From Pseudomonadota bacterium (GTDB lineage: Bacteria > Pseudomonadota > Gammaproteobacteria > Steroidobacterales > Steroidobacteraceae), in NCBI GenBank assembly GCA_028067895.1, contig JAPTUI010000380.1, forward strand, positions 1 through 7,556: DNA of 7,556 bases, written 5' to 3'. The translations under genes were made by a program, and so were the position numbers. The notes beneath the pieces are model-generated. The model was not told the DNA's origin and did no database searches. It worked only from the letters and a program-made list of their open reading frames with translations. Shown piece after piece: positions 6,620 to 7,556 of the stretch (position 1 is its first letter; every line of letters begins with the position of its first letter).

Positions 6620-7375
6620 TTAGGCCGGCAGCCGCCCTTCCGTCCAAAGCCGCCCGGCGATGCCCTCGAACGCCGTCCAGGTGGCGCGGGCCAGTGCCCC
6701 GCCGACACTCACCCGACGCACCCCGACTGCGGCGAGCGCTGCGACCGACAACCCCGTCCCGGAGAGATTCGCGTTCACGGGTTTATCGAGCGCGCGCACC
6801 AGCCGGGCGATGGTCTGAAGATCCTTGATCCCCGGCGCATACAGGCAGTCGGCACCCGCCCGGCTGTACCCCGTCAACCGCTCAACAACCTGGTCGAAAT
6901 CCGGCTGACCGAGCCAGAACGCTTCACAGCGCCCCACGAGGACAACATCCTCTCCGGACCGATCGATCGCCTCGCGGGCGGCGCGAACGCGCTGCACGGC
7001 CTGATCCAGCCGGTACAGTCCCTGACCGAGACGGTCCTCGATCGACAGACCCGCCACGCCCGTTTCGATGCAGCGCGCGACGTTGCCCGCGACACCGTCC
7101 GGACTGTCGGCGAAGCCCGCCTCGAAATCTGCATTCACCGGCAGATCGGTCCGCCCGACCAGCAGGCGCAGATGTTCGAGCACTTCCTCCAGGCTCATCT
7201 CGCCATCGGCCTTGCCCAGCGCCCAGGCGGCGCCGGCGCTGGTGGAGGCCAGCGCCTGGAAGCCGAGCTTCGCCAATCGGATTGCACTGCCACCGTCCCA
7301 GGGATTCGGCAACACGAAGCAACCGCTCTGATGCAAGGCGCGAAATGCCGCGCGACGCTCCGCAATTGAACGCAT
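6620..7375 (-). CDS. Isocitrate lyase/PEP mutase superfamily protein
   Basis: A 251-residue single-domain TIM-barrel protein of the PEP mutase/isocitrate lyase superfamily, whose members make or break C-C or P-C bonds next to a carboxylate using Mg2+. Recognisable positions are LPNPWDGGSA (22-31), D57 in ADGEMS, NADFEAGF (81-88, metal-site D83), SIEDR (111-115, E113), VGRCEAF (147-153, R149) and GADCLYAPGI (174-183). The isocitrate lyase catalytic KKCGH motif is absent, and the PEP mutase gating-loop Lys-Thr-Asn-Ser is replaced by GQGLYRLD (117-124). It therefore belongs to the small uncharacterised bacterial subgroup rather than to either named enzyme; oxaloacetate decarboxylase- or 2,3-dimethylmalate lyase-like activity is possible. 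ATG 7375 is preferred over an upstream in-frame start at 7441 because GAGGAGA (7387-7381) lies five bases before it, and because the longer version would overlap the upstream gene. It follows the AhpD-like gene at ten bases and is probably coupled to it. Confidence 0.9.
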   Translation of the reverse strand: MRSIAERRAAFRALHQSGCFVLPNPWDGGSAIRLAKLGFQALASTSAGAAWALGKADGEMSLEEVLEHLRLLVGRTDLPVNADFEAGFADSPDGVAGNVARCIETGVAGLSIEDRLGQGLYRLDQAVQRVRAAREAIDRSGEDVVLVGRCEAFWLGQPDFDQVVERLTGYSRAGADCLYAPGIKDLQTIARLVRALDKPVNANLSGTGLSVAALAAVGVRRVSVGGALARATWTAFEGIAGRLWTEGRLPA

Positions 7376-7380
7376 GATCT

Positions 7381-7387
7381 TCTCCTC
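7381..7387 (-). promoter_or_regulatory. Ribosome binding site overlapping the upstream stop codon
   Basis: GAGGAGA on the minus strand overlaps the last two bases of the TGA that ends the AhpD-like gene (7388-7386) and sits five bases before ATG 7375. It fixes the start of the PEP-mutase-like gene. Ribosomes finishing the first gene would uncover or reach this site, which fits translational coupling. Confidence 0.75.
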
Positions 7388-7556
7388 ACTCGGCCGGCGG
7401 GGGTGTGAAGCGCAGCGGTCCGGCGATCCGATTCCAGGCATTGATCGCCGCGACGGCGAGTGTCAGCCGCAGCACCTGCCCGTCGCTGAAGTGATCATGC
7501 AGCGCCTCCCGGGCCTCGGCGGTCTGCTCGGCTCGCGCCTCGGTCACGGCCTCGGA
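7386..7556 (-). CDS. Carboxymuconolactone decarboxylase/AhpD-like protein, C-terminal fragment
   Basis: The last 56 residues of a gene that enters from the right edge; the N-terminus is outside the window. The segment reads SEAVTEARAEQTAEAREAL, then HFSDGQVLRLTLAVAAINAWNRIAGPLRF, then a short proline-rich tail. The LTLAVAAINAWNRIA stretch is the typical C-terminal helix of the AhpD-like carboxymuconolactone decarboxylase family. The CxxC-type redox motif of AhpD homologues would lie in the missing part and cannot be checked. Members act as alkylhydroperoxidases with peroxidatic cysteines or as small decarboxylases. It is the upstream member of a two-gene unit with the PEP-mutase-like gene, ten bases apart. 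Family assignment from so short a piece rests mainly on the NAWNR helix. Confidence 0.8.
   Translation of the reverse strand, partial: SEAVTEARAEQTAEAREALHDHFSDGQVLRLTLAVAAINAWNRIAGPLRFTPPPAE

Noticed and set aside
7376..7441. Longer start for the PEP-mutase-like protein at 7441
   Set aside because: It adds 22 residues unlike the family, overlaps the AhpD-like coding end, and ignores the well-spaced GAGGAGA before ATG 7375.

Overview
The window is high-GC bacterial DNA with densely packed genes, an Omp85-family outer-membrane assembly protein and a twin-arginine signal. Together these indicate a Gram-negative proteobacterium. A gammaproteobacterium is my best guess, but the sequence alone does not settle the lineage. 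I see no tRNA, rRNA, CRISPR array, insertion sequence or phage gene. It reads as an ordinary chromosomal segment.

Layout from left to right. Positions 1-1584 (minus) hold most of a TamA-like outer-membrane protein: signal peptide, POTRA region and the start of the beta-barrel. Its C-terminus runs off the left edge. A 247-base divergent intergenic region with several GC-rich inverted repeats separates it from a 251-residue Tat-exported protein of unknown function (1832-2587, plus). That gene converges on an XRE-type regulator with a MmyB-like ligand-binding domain (2625-3470, minus). The regulator is divergent from an atypical short-chain dehydrogenase (3566-4468, plus). The 95-base gap between them is unusually AT-rich and carries two copies of a 10-base direct repeat 22 bases apart, the likely operator.

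A strong stem-loop (4472-4520) separates the dehydrogenase from a transketolase-like thiamine-diphosphate enzyme (4603-6516, plus). This enzyme keeps the cofactor-binding signature and most catalytic histidines, but several canonical transketolase motifs are replaced. A second strong hairpin (6534-6577) lies in the gap between it and a convergent isocitrate lyase/PEP mutase superfamily protein (6620-7375, minus). That protein sits directly behind, and is probably translationally coupled to, the C-terminus of a carboxymuconolactone decarboxylase/AhpD-like protein that enters from the right edge.

The genes form separate small units: envelope biogenesis (tamA), a regulator/oxidoreductase pair, a stand-alone TPP enzyme, and a two-gene PEP-mutase-like/AhpD-like operon. 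I found no evidence of a new multi-gene system. The points most worth a second look are the divergent transketolase-like enzyme, the direct-repeat operator over a probably leaderless regulator start, and the uncharacterised Tat substrate.
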